Source of the DNA: Branchiostoma lanceolatum
Taxonomy: Eukaryota; Chordata; Leptocardii; Amphioxiformes; Branchiostomatidae
Assembly (NCBI RefSeq): GCF_035083965.1
Contig: NC_089735.1
Location: 4,304,001 to 4,368,000 of the forward strand
Direction of reading: 5' to 3'
DNA: 64,000 nucleotides
The notes beneath the pieces were generated by a model, which was given only the letters and a program-made list of their open reading frames with translations, did no database searches and was not told where the DNA came from. Positions 24,530 through 53,942 of this stretch are shown here, piece by piece; the first letter of the stretch is position 1, and each line of letters begins with the position of its first letter. The translations under genes were made by a program, and so were the position numbers.

Positions 24530-25322
24530 GGCTCTCTGCGGTCGTTAGTTTACTCACTGTTCATGCTGAGTCGCCATAAGTCACTTATTACCGCGTGGCC
24601 CAAAGATTTCAAGCAAAGGCCTTGGTTTGACCCACGAACTTAAGTTTAATATATGTAACGTAACGAATCACGGCGTTCCACCGGTGCAAATGAAGCAACA
24701 TGCTTAGGTCTTAGCATGAAAGTTAATACAGGTTCTACTGAGAACACAGGTTCTACCCCCGGGTGACAAGGATACAAGTACAACATCTACGCGGTCATCA
24801 AGGGCCACCTTCCCCTGACAATGGGGACGTCTAGCGGTCATTTCTGGTTCTGCAGGATACGAAATTTCTGCATTTCTACTGTTGGTCGTGAGGATGTGTA
24901 TGACGTTACATATACCGCGCACACTCCCAAACCTTACCGTTGACAGGGACACGATGTGTTTGTCAAAAGAAACAAAAGAAAGAGATAACTAGATCTGTCT
25001 ACTCCTTTGTTGTGTAGGATTTGACTTTGGCAACGAATGATTTTGTTTGCACTATGCATTCCATCATGTATTGATGGCATTGAGTCCGGTGAGAGAAATT
25101 GTAAAGAGACTTAGAGTAGAATAAAGAAAAAGTGGACATGGTAACGAAAAATGGCCACCTTCAAAAGTAAGCATAGCAGAAATATTTATAGATACAGTGA
25201 CAAAACGCACTGACGTTACATCATAAACCCAGCGTACGACCCAAATGTAACGTTAATTATCATGAAGTGAAGTCAATTTCGTTTAACAAGTTGTGTTTTT
25301 TTCCGGTTGAAGGGCCTAGGAA

Positions 25323-25379
25323 TAGCCTGGGTGCCATCCTCCGTAGTAAGATCTAGTAACCGCTGGCTCACCCGGGCTA
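25323..25379. mobile_element. 57-bp TAGCCTG micro-MITE with 9-bp TSD
   Basis: Begins TAGCCTGGGTGCC and ends CACCCGGGCTA. Flanked by GCCTAGGAA at 25314-25322 and 25380-25388, a perfect 9-bp direct repeat. Same family as 44605-44687 and 48698-48798. Confidence 0.75.
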
Positions 25380-26339
25380 GCCTAGGAAAGTGTTTTTGAC
25401 CAGAATGCTCCAGTACGGCTCCAGTACTGTAACGTTACATGTGTAGGCAGGATATGGTAGGTATAATTTACAGATCATGACGTAACAACTGTTGTGTTTT
25501 CTAACACCTCCGTTTGTTTTCTTTGGTAACCACATCCTTTACGAAACAACAACATTAACAGCAACACATTTTGGGCTATTTTGCGAAAAAGTAGATGGCC
25601 ATGGGTGGTCAAATACCTGCAATTCCGTTGTATATAGTAGCTTGATTATCACAAGACGGCCAAATGAAGACAACTTTCTAAACAAAGTTTATAGTAGTCT
25701 TTCGCTACTACACCTGTCTCTGATACCAACCTGACCTAGCTCGCGATCGTCGTACAAAACTAACAAAATGACAACTTAGTCGTATTGGACCTTTTTGGTC
25801 AGACGGGACTGCAGGCATTTTTGAACGGCTGGGAGTTAACAGTTTCTGTTAGCGTCAAGCCACATGGATCTCACCTGACCCCGTTAGTACAGTTTTCACC
25901 TGAGGGAAAGACGAGACAGGTGAACACGTGATGGTGGGACGGTCCGCACGCCGTTCCGCTCTTACCGTAACTGCTTCTCCTCCCGTTCCTTGTATAGAAT
26001 CTTGGGACCCGACAGGTAACGTTAAAGTTTGTTAGCGGCTACAAAATGATCAAAGCCGAAAATCTTACATTTTGTCAATGATGGGAAAGACTAAAAAAAA
26101 ATTCCGCAGTCATCTGCGCATGCAGTAGCGTGTAGAAATATTATGCAGTAACACAACTGTTAACGTAAACGTTGCATGATTACTTATGTTAACGTTAGTA
26201 TTGTGACGATAATTTTATTCATCTTCGATGGTTTGATTCAAAGTTTAAGTATAACACACGATAGTTGGGAATTGCAGCAAGATATCTTAATCTTTGCATG
26301 TATTAGGGACAACTTAGCTCAGGATGTGGACTTTCAACG

Positions 26340-26633
26340 TAGCCTCCGTTGCAGTCCTTTTCCCCGCGGCGTTTTTTTTTTTTCAATTTTTTTTTTTGGG
26401 GGGGGGGGGGGCGCCGCGTATCTGCTTGGGATCTCGTATCCGCCGTGCCCCTGTGTCCGCTATAGACCCTGTATCTGCCGCTGGGGAAGCCAGCGGCAGA
26501 TACAGGGTCTATAGCGGACACAGGGGCACGGCGGATACAAGATCCCAAGCAGATACGCGCCCCCCCCCCCCCCCCCCAAAAAAAATTGAAAAAAAAAAAA
26601 ACGCCGCGGGGAAAAGGACTGCAACGGAGGCTA
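26340..26633. mobile_element. 294-bp near-perfect palindromic transposon, 8-bp TSD
   Basis: The two arms (about 26340-26484 and 26491-26633) are almost exact reverse complements. They start TAGCCTCCGTTGCAGTCC and include T and G homopolymer runs and the block GTATCCGCCGTGCCCCTGTG. The loop is only a few bases. Flanked by TTTCAACG at 26332-26339 and 26634-26641. The 8-bp duplication points to a hAT-type foldback element. It sits between the MFSD4-like and CDKL2 genes. Confidence 0.9.
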
Positions 26634-27000
26634 TTTCAACGTTGATTTTAAAATGGATAAGCTGTACTTTGAATTATGAACGCAAGGAGTCGCTCCATAC
26701 AAAGCGCAGGATAACTTTACCAACCGGTAGAACATATCTATGATATTTTTGGCGAGTACATGTTTTTATCATACTGTTTTGTGTTTCTGTTCATTTCTCG
26801 TAAATTTTATGTCACAATATTTCGAAACCTCCCATCTGCTTGAAGAACCGCCGGTTGTTTTCCGGCGGGGGTGTAGCCGGCTGTTGTGACGGCGTGTTGT
26901 CCGTGGCTACCTCACGTCAGACAACAGGGCGCGCTGAACACGATCTCTCTCCCTCTCCACGCTCACTTCTCTCCAATGGACAACCCGCTAAACTCCAGTC

Positions 27001-27813
27001 TACTTACCACAGCCAGCTTTCTGTAAATCACGTTTTTAGACAACACAAATCGATCGGCAGCGAAAGTATACAATCGACGGGAGGGTTGTATACAAGGCCC
27101 GGCACGTGCATTTGAGAGGGGAACCCAGGATTTATGTATCGCGATCGCCGAGGTATTTTTTTAACACAATATCCCCCGCTGTAATGATTAGCTGAGCTTG
27201 TTTATTATTTGAAGATCAACATTGATCTGAGCTCCAATCCCCGGAGATCTTTAACTGGTAGGGTTTCTGGGGAGAAGAAAAGAAAGGACATTTCGGTGAC
27301 TGCTTGGTGGAATTTTTGGTCGGGTCAAGATTTTTGGAAATTCGAACCCGGGATTTCTGGTCAACTTCAACTTGTCAAGCCTGGCTTCAAGGATTTGGCA
27401 CTTGGGACATCACGGAGTCGTCTTGCAAGTTTCTTGATCTTCGGCCTGTCTTCACCAAACACAGCAATAACAACATTATCTTGAAGAGCTAGACAAGAAG
27501 AAGATCGGCCTGTAAGAAGGCGTCCGGGGACATGAGACTGCTTGGAGAAGATTCGAACCCAACATTCCTGATTCGCGGTCTCGTCTAATCTTGTTTGTCG
27601 GAGATTCACACACCGGACGAGCTTCTTTATTACTCCCTCCAGCCTTCCCAGACGTAAGGAAGGTTTATACTCCGGTGTTCAGCCGTTTGTTGAGGGGTTT
27701 CCAGGGGGATTAGCAGGAGAAAAGCCGCCGTTCTGGTACAGGATTGTGCCGCTTGTTCTTCAGAGCGGGTCGAGAGGCACTCAGCCCGGCCCTCAGACGC
27801 TATATCTGGCGAG
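27001..27813 (+). promoter_or_regulatory. CDKL2: Inferred CDKL2 5' non-coding exon and promoter
   Basis: A strong splice donor (GGCGAG|GTGAGT) ends at 27813. The coding exon of CDKL2 is preceded by a clear acceptor (TTTTCCCGTAG) ending at 29118, leaving 44 bases of 5' UTR before the ATG at 29163. The sequence before 27813 is GC-richer than its surroundings. The start of transcription is not visible. The open frame at 27209-27484 lies in this presumed UTR and is unlikely to be a separate protein. Confidence 0.45.
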
Positions 27814-29141
27814 GTGAGTCGACTTGTAAACTTGCCCTCATTGCCCCAGTCTGTTTATACAGCTAGAGAGAGTGTTCTCCCTGAATTATTAGGCCATATA
27901 TCACAAATATAAAGGACTCTGGAAGTCATTTTGTAAACCCTTTGGTTCACGCCGTGTTTTCACAGGCTTGCGAAAACATTTTTTGAAACGACTCTGGAGA
28001 AAAATGACACCCAGATGCCATCATGATATCCCAACAAGTTGTTGTCTTTCTTTACTTCGATGGGAAGAAATTATCAGATTTATAAGTTTTCCCCCTCACT
28101 CGTGACAGTACACTTCTTTAGAGATTTCCATGATTGCAATCAGTGTACATTCCTGTAATCGATTATTTGGTTGTGAATTATTCATATTTATGAAATAGAC
28201 ACCGTAACAATGGAAACCGTCACAAACCTCAACTACCAAACACACCCCTCTGACAAATGTCTGACGCAACAATGTCGTCAAACGCATCAAAAAAGGGAAA
28301 CCAGGCTGGTGTTTGTGTCGTGTTGTTTCTGAAAATAAGCTGAGTTTATAAACCTTATTGTTTGGAGGTGACAAACGTTTATAAATAAAGCCGCTTGTTG
28401 AGCAAGTTTGTGTGTCCAGTACACAATGGAGAAAATCGGCCTCTTCAAACATACAGTCAACAACCGTCTGCCTCTGGTAGTTTGTTGAGCAAAGTGTGAC
28501 CACAAGAGGAGCCAAGTCTGTAAGGAACTTTCACTCTTCGCCTTTCTTAAGCGCCTGTGGTCTTACAGGTGCAGACAGGTGTTAGAATCGAGCCATTTCT
28601 GGGACAGGTAACAGGTGCTTGTTACCTGTCGACTCGCGCGGCCATTTTGAGGGGGTGAAGCCAGGCTGATCAGGTTACCAAGTTACTGTACACAAAATGT
28701 GCGCCTTGCATGCCTGCTTCTTAAAAGATTCCCTCTCGAGAAATCTCAGGATTTTCTCAGGAATTCTTACCGGTAACAGCAAACTTCAATGTTTGTAGCT
28801 CTCCAGTCTTCTAACTTTACAAGTCAGACAGTTCTAGAATGACAGGTGTGTTTGTATGCAAGTGAGGTAAGTAGGAATGTGTCTTAACAAGCTGTGTTAT
28901 GGGCTGGAACCTTGGCAACCTTAAGGCTGTCTTAAGTTAGTTCACACCCTAAGATTATAGCCTGTGCTATTTTAATCACCTTAAACAAATTACTGTCAGC
29001 AATAACAATGCATTCCTCTGGATTTAAAACCTTTATGATATGCGTAAGTCAACCCACAAAAAGATTGAATCTAATGAAAACAAACATGCATAATGTATAT
29101 TTTCTTCTTTTCCCGTAGACCTTAGCATGGCTCTGAGGTGA

Positions 29142-46860
<17,719 letters not shown>

Positions 46861-48390
46861 GAACTATGCTGCCCACCCCCGTGGACCAACATGGTGCTGG
46901 CTATTTCAACCCAGTGGAATGTTCCATTATGACTTTATGGGTAGAGCACATGATGTACATCAACCTGGAGCTGAAAAAAGTGCTCTTCCCTTAGATTGTT
47001 ATCTTGAATTATTGCAATTCCGTACAGGAAACACCCTCAGCTGCTATGTACAGATTCTACTGTTCTTTGTGAGAACTCAAAAGGGAAAAGCGTATTGATA
47101 ATCATGTGTACTCTATGCACAGTAGGATTAAAGCCATGGATTAAGACTCAGTATCTATAATACTTTCTGTTCACATCATTCAGCAATAGCTGTGTGAAGG
47201 AGGGGGGTCTTAAAAGTAGTTTATGTATCTAGTGATAGTGAAGAGAGGCAAAGTGGTGTGCATCTTCTGGTAGTTTGCAAAGAAAGTGTGCCAGGGCAAA
47301 GTTTAAAAGCCTTTAGATGTCATATTATAACTTGCATCAACCTCTCTTATACTTTTTGATTCCAGAAATAGTCTGCTTAATACTATGGAGTCTGCTTACA
47401 CTATTCAGCTTCTTTAGGTCTGAAGTCTGCTTATACTATTTAGCTTCATTCTGTACCTTTGTTTTTTTTCTCACAAGAAATATTCACCTTAATGTTCAGA
47501 TGACTATTAAGTTACTTTGTCATGGCCTTCTCAAAATAGAAATACAATGTATCATCTCAATTACCGTATGTCTTTATCTGTTAATGTGCAGCTGTTTGTT
47601 GTTGCAAAATTCTGTCTTTCCTTCCTCAGTTTGTGAGTGCAATGTATCACTTGGCATACCATGCTTTGCACTGCAAGTTAGGCCTAAAAAATGGACAGGT
47701 TTGTCAGCTTTTCCTTAGTGCTTTGAAGAATATTGTCAAAGTTGTCACCCCCCCCCCCCCCCCTCCACAAGACAGTGGATGATTCCAACTTGGGTGTTTG
47801 TTATTGAATGCCAGGCCAAACTATCATTAGATTAGGGGTGCCACGTCTTTAATTATCTTCACCTCTTTGCAGTGAAATGTTTTTCCAGTCTAACTGTTGC
47901 CACAAGGAGATTTTATGAAGGTAGCTATAGTCTAGCATTGTTGTATCGTGTGTGACGTTATATTCCAGTGGTGAAGTATGTACATTATTATATGACAAGC
48001 CACCCAGTGGAGAGCATATATATATATATATTTGAACTCCTCTGTTTATGGGTAAGCACTTAAAAAGTTGTGTTCCGTTTGCAATGTATGGTAGTAGTCA
48101 AGTCAAAGGATAACTTGAGTCGGACTAAGCCAATCTAGTGTGTATTTGCGCCATTGGTGCCAATATGTACCATACTTTTTATTTACTGTTCCATACTAAA
48201 GGTTATATTTTGTATACTGGAAGTAGCACAGTGTTGCAGAAAGAGAGAGAAAGTAGAATGATGTTTTATCACACTTGCCAAGTTTGTGATTTGTGAACTA
48301 TTATTGAATATATTTGTCGGAGGCAAGCATTTCAGGATTGTATCAAAACCTTTTGCCTCCTATGGAATAAATATGATTAAAATGTGACGT
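46861..48390 (+). other. CDKL2: CDKL2 3' UTR (inferred)
   Basis: AT-rich sequence after the TAA at 46858-46860, with no convincing splice sites or coding frames, up to the AATAAA at 48366. It includes a C homopolymer near 47748-47762 and a short TA run near 48019. A 133-aa open frame at 47317-47718 is cysteine- and leucine-rich without family resemblance and is best treated as chance. Confidence 0.55.
48366..48371 (+). promoter_or_regulatory. CDKL2: Candidate CDKL2 poly(A) signal
   Basis: AATAAA followed by an AT-rich stretch, about 1.5 kb after the stop codon. Earlier signals may also be used. Confidence 0.45.
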
Positions 48391-48697
48391 ACATATTTGC
48401 CTTCTCTTGCCTTGTGTACAAAGTTGCATTTTTGTATGAAAATTGTTGCTCCAGTCCATTCTCATCCCTGCATTTGAACAAATAATTAGCTGAAGCAATT
48501 GCAATTCAAATTTCTAGTTAGGCCATGCAGACTAGAATAGCATGATACATGTCACCCTACCACTATGATTTGCTGACCATACCATCTTCATATATAAAGA
48601 TACAAAAAACGGACGTTCCTGAAAATTCCACTACAATACATAACAATCCGCTAGAGGGCTTCTTAAAATCTGATAATTTTGAAGTCTCGTCAAGAAC

Positions 48698-48798
48698 TAG
48701 CCTGACGAATCGCGCTCCTAGTGGCCAGCCGGCCTGTAAACCGCCATCCCCCTGGGGGTCAGTAACCTCCAGCCGAGAGCTTGTGTAAATACAGGCTA
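48698..48798. mobile_element. 101-bp TAGCCTG MITE with 9-bp TSD
   Basis: Begins TAGCCTGACG and ends TACAGGCTA. Flanked by GTCAAGAAC at 48689-48697 and 48799-48807. Interior inverted words are GGCGG-type and diverged. Confidence 0.8.
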
Positions 48799-48908
48799 GT
48801 CAAGAACTAACCACATATCAACTAACCCATCAATGCATTCTTGAGTTATTGTGTTCAAGGACGCCAAAACACACACCAACCCAAAACATAACCTTCTGGC
48901 GAAGGTGA

Positions 48909-50568
48909 TTACAGCCGAGTTTCTTGAAATTGGACATTTTCTGGACTAGCTGACCCCGGGCTGGAATGTTCCTTGGAAATGAGCTTTTGCACCTGCAGGA
49001 CAGAAAGGAGGAAAAAAAAACGAATTTGTAATACATTGTGATAGCCATTTCGACATCAGCATATAGGTATAGGACACTTGATAACTTTGGAACATCATGG
49101 ATAGCCATTGGATGTCTATAAAACATGTAGCAAGAGCTATTTACCACTCAAACTTCACGGCCGAAGCATGTCCAGAACAGCTCGGAGATATCAAACGGGA
49201 AGTTCCGCTGTTGTACAGTAGAAAGCCGCCAAAGGGCCCAAAATCTATTCGTTTCTTCACCTTGCCAACACCTACCAACATACTTAATACCGCAAAGATC
49301 CACCCTCAACTTCTCGAGCTATGATGTCCCAAACACACGCGCACAAAAACATAGGTTTCTTGACGAAAAGCAAAGTGGCGTTACAGATACCGATGTAAGA
49401 CAAGAGGTGAAAGGCGTTTAAAGTAAAGCAACAACTTTTAAAAAAGTCTCTTTACCTGTTTGGGACAGACCTGCTCGAGGTAGCGGCCCAGCCTTACTCC
49501 GCTGCCGTCCTCCCTCCCGTCCACCCCACACCCGGTGACCAGCGCGCTCCTGCCCGCCAGCATGGCGAACAAACCTCCGATCCCGACCCCGTGCGTCACC
49601 CAGAAGCTTGTGACAGGTCTGTCGGGTAAGACGTAAACATCGTACATCAACCACAGTCCGCGCCACACCGCCACACTCCCCATCCCACTGACGAAGCTGA
49701 AAACCATCTCCACTCCCATGCCAACGTAAAAACTCTTCATTCTCCTTACAAAACAGGACGTCGGTGATTCTAAAACAAAGAGAGTTATATAGACGGCGTA
49801 TCCAATGCCTAAAGAAGTCCATGTAGAACGAGTCAGTTCGGATGGAAAGATGAAGAAGTCCAACAGTTGCCAAGCTCCACGCCAAGTGATTATCACCGTG
49901 GAAATAATCACCACCACGGTCAGGACTGCGTCACCGACGAACCTCCACGTTTTGCCCGGTTTGACTCCAAAACGGGTGGTTACCCGAAAGGGTTGTTCGA
50001 GAGTGTCGACATTAGTGATCATCGGAGACCCAGCGATGTTACTGACGGCACGAAGAGGGACGAAGACCAAGAGGGAACCTCCGACACACAAGGCTGCGGA
50101 GAGGCTGTTCACTCCAGTGAGGTGATCCAGCAAATACCAAACGCCTCTGAACTGGTTTACCACCGCGAAGCCGTAGATGTATATGTACAACCTGTATACG
50201 ATGTTGAAGAGAACTCTTCGTTCAGCAAAGAGTGATGCCAATCCTTCCTGGAATAGGTTGATAGGAAGAGTAATGGCGAGCCCGATCACAAGCGACACGG
50301 TAGCGCTCAGGCCGAAGTTCTCCGGTAGAAGGTACGTGTTGATGAGGTTCCAGGTTCCACGGAAGTACGATACGACTAAAGGAGCGATGACAACGCCATT
50401 AATAATGGCGTCAAGACAACGTAGGAGAACGTCTCTGGTGGTTTGACTACTTCGCTCGTTGCTTTCTCTTTCTCGCATCAGCGATTGTACGGGAGTTGTA
50501 GTGGATACAGTGACTTGACCATTGCTCGCAGGGGTAGGATGCGACTTGAACTCGCTAGGGATGGACAT
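48909..50568 (-). CDS. Fuseless-like multipass membrane protein, paralogue 1, 398 aa
   Basis: Two exons on the minus strand: 50568-49456 (371 codons) and 48992-48909 (28 codons with stop). The CCCAAACAG|GTAAAG donor and CCTGCAG|GTGCAA acceptor join in phase 0. I start at MSIPSEF because the longer frame upstream opens with GTG. Several hydrophobic segments are present; four RG-W motifs (FRGTW 69-73, FRGVW 140-144, WRGAW 229-233, WRGLW 302-306) each precede an aromatic/Leu-rich helix, three with a following L/F-P. This suits the fuseless family of eight-pass membrane proteins, known from Drosophila fusl, which acts at presynaptic terminals. The assignment rests on remembered family features, so function is tentative. 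A GC-rich stretch with a donor at 51226 may be its 5' UTR exon. Its paralogue follows 2.1 kb upstream in the same orientation. Confidence 0.75.
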
Positions 50569-50592
50569 TCTGGGGCTGCTTTCTGCGCACAC

Positions 50593-52557
50593 AAGGTGGT
50601 CTACTGAGGTTTACTGTCATCTGAATAGAACAGAAGATGAAGATCTAGACCAGTTTGTAGTAGAATCTAAATTATCCAAAAAGAGAAAGCTGAACTTTAC
50701 AGACTGATATAACCTATGTTTCCCTACTTCATGCACCTTGGTAATACAAATGTATACGTCTAATGAGTTTAGACAAACCTTTGATTATGATACACATCTG
50801 CTCTTACATCTTTACCATTACAAACCAGCGAGAAGTCGAATTCATCCAGTAGATTATAATGTTTGTATAGCTTGACAATGTATGCACCATACATGTCTTT
50901 GTATTCAAATCTATTCTTTTGTTGTGACATGTACTTAACCCAGTAGGTATATATGTAGTACAGTCCCCCATTCATTCATTCATTTAACGGCAATGCTGGC
51001 CATAGATAGATAAAACACAATGGAAATAGAGTACCTAACACGTTTGTTATCAAATAGCGTTGATCTGCTCTGCTACTCCTATCTGTAGTGAAAACTGAAC
51101 ATGAAGTCCGTCCAGTCCTTTGTCTCCCGTAGTCGGCAAAACTAGGACACACTCGGCACGTTTCTTCTTCTCAGCCTTTGTTTGCCGGCTTCGCTCAGGT
51201 CCAACAAACGTCCAATGCAGCTTACCGCGAGTAAGTTTGAGGATAAAACTGTTTCAGACGATAGGTATAAGTTCGGTAACAAAGGTTTGCCTAAAATGCA
51301 TCACCCTCCTGTTCTCGTGTGCGCCAAGACGACCGCAGATGATACAGACTACGTCCGTTGACCTCGGCACCTGTCGGTCACATAACGTTATCCCGAGGGG
51401 ATAACAACATGCAGGTAACACAGGTCAAAGGGCAGCCATTTCCTATAACCACGTGGTGTACGGTCCAGAAACTGGATATACCGGTTTTGATGATGGACTG
51501 AATACGATGCGCTTTACAGCCATTAGCTATAGCCGATTCAAATGATGTACTAGTATTGTACAATTCATTGTGCTGCTTTGGTGATGTACTGGGTCGAAAG
51601 AGATTATGAAACTCTGTTTTTTTGCGAAGTAAAAGGTCGATAGAAATGACAAAACTGCTGTTTTTTTTATTCATTGACCACAACATAGAGTGTATTTACA
51701 CTGTAGTTACATGAGCCCACATTTCGGTGACCGTCTGTCACCTTTCTCAAGGCAATAATAACTGGTTCTACCTCGCACTGCAGCTTGGTGTTACAAATGC
51801 GGTCCCAAACGTACACATTTACCGTAAATATCATAAAACAACAATATTTCAAGACAAACAATAATTGTAAAGTACTTCTTAAGAATGAGTCCTTAAGTCA
51901 ACAGATCTATGCCCCCCTCCCTTCATCACGGTTCATGACGAGTAGATTTTCTGATGATCGACGCAGCAGGTTACAAGTTTGTCTCGTATTGTACGACATC
52001 TTGTGGCGGTAGCGTTGTTTGTTGTCCCCCGTCACTATGGTTACGTTGGTTGGACACCTGCTCCGTAGATGGACGCACCTGTAACGTACAAGAACACGAC
52101 AGTAATGCACCTGTGCTTCGTACAATATTAACCGTGATATTTTGAATCCACCGTTTCTTCTTTCAAAAGATCAATCAAAGCAGAGGGTTATTTCAATATG
52201 ATTTCTCATTTGACCACTCATTTGACGCTGTTGATGAAAAAAATGCCAAAATTTCAGTTTTAAGTCGATGAAGGTTAGACATCCAGGTAATAAGATACAC
52301 ATGGTAGATGTCGGTTAGCTACTTTATACTAAGATACGCAAGAAAAGTTGCTCAAGCAACTGGATGGATTTTCGAAACGGCCAGACATTTCAAGCAGCAC
52401 CAACTGCCGGTCAGTTAAATTCAGTGTAGCTTACATACCTGTACTGTACCGTACCGAAACGGCGAAAAGTATGATATAAAAGACGACAAAACGCTCAAAA
52501 CACGTAAAACATAGTCCTGGGCATAATTTGTGTATATATGTTGAAAAAAGACTTTAA
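50593..52557. other. Spacer between the two fuseless-like genes
   Basis: No coding exon identified. Positions 51100-51400 are GC-richer and contain a minus-strand splice donor (CGCG|GTAAGC, exon end 51226) that could pair with the weak acceptor at 50583 to form the 5' UTR of paralogue 1. An inverted GGTGAC/GTCACC hairpin repeat with GAAATGT lies at 51719-51751. Confidence 0.45.
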
Positions 52558-52563
52558 TTTATT
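52558..52563 (-). promoter_or_regulatory. Candidate poly(A) signal for fuseless-like paralogue 2
   Basis: AATAAA on the minus strand about 100 bases beyond the stop codon at 52659-52661, supporting an unspliced 3' end. Confidence 0.4.
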
Positions 52564-52658
52564 CTACATTCCCTCAAACAGCCCGGCCGGGCCCCGGCTT
52601 GGAACTGTGACCCGGGCATTATAATGTAATAGCTGATACTGTTATGAAATGATATATA

Positions 52659-53942
52659 TTAATCATATGAACACATATTTGTAAACAAATGCAAAATTAT
52701 AAGAAAATATCGTACCAGTTTGGGACAGATCTGTTCCAGGTACCTGCCCATCCTCACACCACTCCCGTCCACCGCCTCACCGTCCACCACACACCCGGCC
52801 ACCAGGACGCTCCGCCCCGCCTGAAGGAGGAACAACCCTCCGATCCCGACCCCGTGCGTGATCCAGTAGCTTTGTACAGGGTTGTCCGGCAAAATGTAGC
52901 TGTCACACACCAGCCAAAACCCTCTCCATACAGATAACACCCCAACCCACACCGCAATTTTGAACACATCTTCCAGCACTGTACGGGCAAAACGTCTCCT
53001 GGTCTTCTGGAGAAGTCCGGATGCAGGCGTTTCGAGAAGGGCAAGAAGAATGAGCGTCCCGTAACCGATTGCAACTGACGACCATGCTGATCTTTCTTGG
53101 TCAGTCGGAAAGAGGAAGATGTCAAAAAGTAGCCACACACCTCGCCAGGAGGCCACAATGAGTGAACCAATGAAAACCACGGTCAGAACAACGTCACCGA
53201 TGAACGTCCGCGAAAACGATACCTCTGCCGCAAATCGGGTTCCTAGTCTGAATGGTGTGCCGCAAATGTCCACAAGGACAACCCCAGGAGCCGCAACAAG
53301 GTTTCCACATGCGCGGAGAGCCAAAAGAATTGGAACGGGCACAACCACAGAAATTATAGCACTTAACACTGTCATATTTGTATGTACATCAAGAATATAC
53401 CAACACCCCCTCCAGTGGTTAACAACAGAAAATCCGAAAACATAAATATAAACTCTAAGTAGAACGTGAAACACAACGCTCTGTCTTGTAAACCTGTTCT
53501 CTAAACCTCTTTGCCCAAAATTCAGCATCAAAACCACCGACGTGCCGATAGCAAAGGATGTCCACGCGCTGATCACATCGTTGTTTGGAAATAAGTAAAC
53601 ATTCATGAGAGACCAAGTTCCACGCCAGTATACCACAGTCAGTGGGCCTATCAGCAGCACTATGACTAAGAAGTCCAGCCAACGTACAATGTCTTCCCGA
53701 TGCTTGATGTACCAGAGGCGGTGCGAGCTGACATATGAGTCCCGTGTAGTTTGGTCCCTTTGGTAATAGACATTAGAAGACTGCTCAGAAAGCAAGCTGT
53801 ATACAACGTTTTCTGAAGAAGTGTGATCCTCCTGATTTTCATGAAGATGACTAGTACTATCCACACACGTTGCTCCGTCCATGGCACACAGTGGTGACTG
53901 TATATCCCTGGATGTTTGTTTGAGGCAACAGAAAACGAACAT
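52659..53942 (-). CDS. Fuseless-like multipass membrane protein, paralogue 2, 427 aa
   Basis: One long open exon on the minus strand with ATG at 53942; an in-frame ATG at 53882 is an alternative. WRG-W motifs at 106-110, 177-181, 266-270 and 339-343 have exactly the same spacing (71, 89 and 73 residues) as in paralogue 1. The C-terminal block THGVGIGGLF...AGRS is shared, as is GSGVR.GRYLEQ.CPK. The alignable part stops at CPKL, where a GTACGA donor (exon end 52716) sits at the same place as the splice site of paralogue 1. I could not find a second exon, so translation may read through into the intron-derived tail VRYFLIILHLF...YD. The N-terminus is longer and contains Cys residues near the start. 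Tandem duplication is the simplest explanation. Confidence 0.72.
   Translation of the reverse strand: MFVFCCLKQTSRDIQSPLCAMDGATCVDSTSHLHENQEDHTSSENVVYSLLSEQSSNVYYQRDQTTRDSYVSSHRLWYIKHREDIVRWLDFLVIVLLIGPLTVVYWRGTWSLMNVYLFPNNDVISAWTSFAIGTSVVLMLNFGQRGLENRFTRQSVVFHVLLRVYIYVFGFSVVNHWRGCWYILDVHTNMTVLSAIISVVVPVPILLALRACGNLVAAPGVVLVDICGTPFRLGTRFAAEVSFSRTFIGDVVLTVVFIGSLIVASWRGVWLLFDIFLFPTDQERSAWSSVAIGYGTLILLALLETPASGLLQKTRRRFARTVLEDVFKIAVWVGVLSVWRGFWLVCDSYILPDNPVQSYWITHGVGIGGLFLLQAGRSVLVAGCVVDGEAVDGSGVRMGRYLEQICPKLVRYFLIILHLFTNMCSYD

Larger units (their letters stand above)
24530..27000. promoter_or_regulatory. Shared upstream region of the divergent MFSD4-like and CDKL2 genes
   Basis: The two genes are transcribed away from each other. 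The distance from the MFSD4-like start codon (24529) to the inferred CDKL2 non-coding first exon (ending 27813) is about 3.3 kb. No TATA box or binding site can be assigned with confidence. The region contains two small transposons (25323-25379 and 26340-26633) and no credible coding exon. Confidence 0.45.

Noticed and set aside
26303..26743. Open frames across the 26.3-26.7 kb palindrome
   Set aside because: They read through the inverted arms and homopolymers of a transposon on both strands; the similar peptides are a result of the palindrome.
28096..28515. 139-aa minus-strand frame upstream of CDKL2
   Set aside because: It opens with TTG rather than ATG, matches no family, and lies in the inferred 5' UTR intron of CDKL2.
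49805..50446. Plus-strand frames of about 90-120 aa within the fuseless-like paralogue 1
   Set aside because: Antisense to a long exon with clear membrane-protein composition and a matching paralogue.
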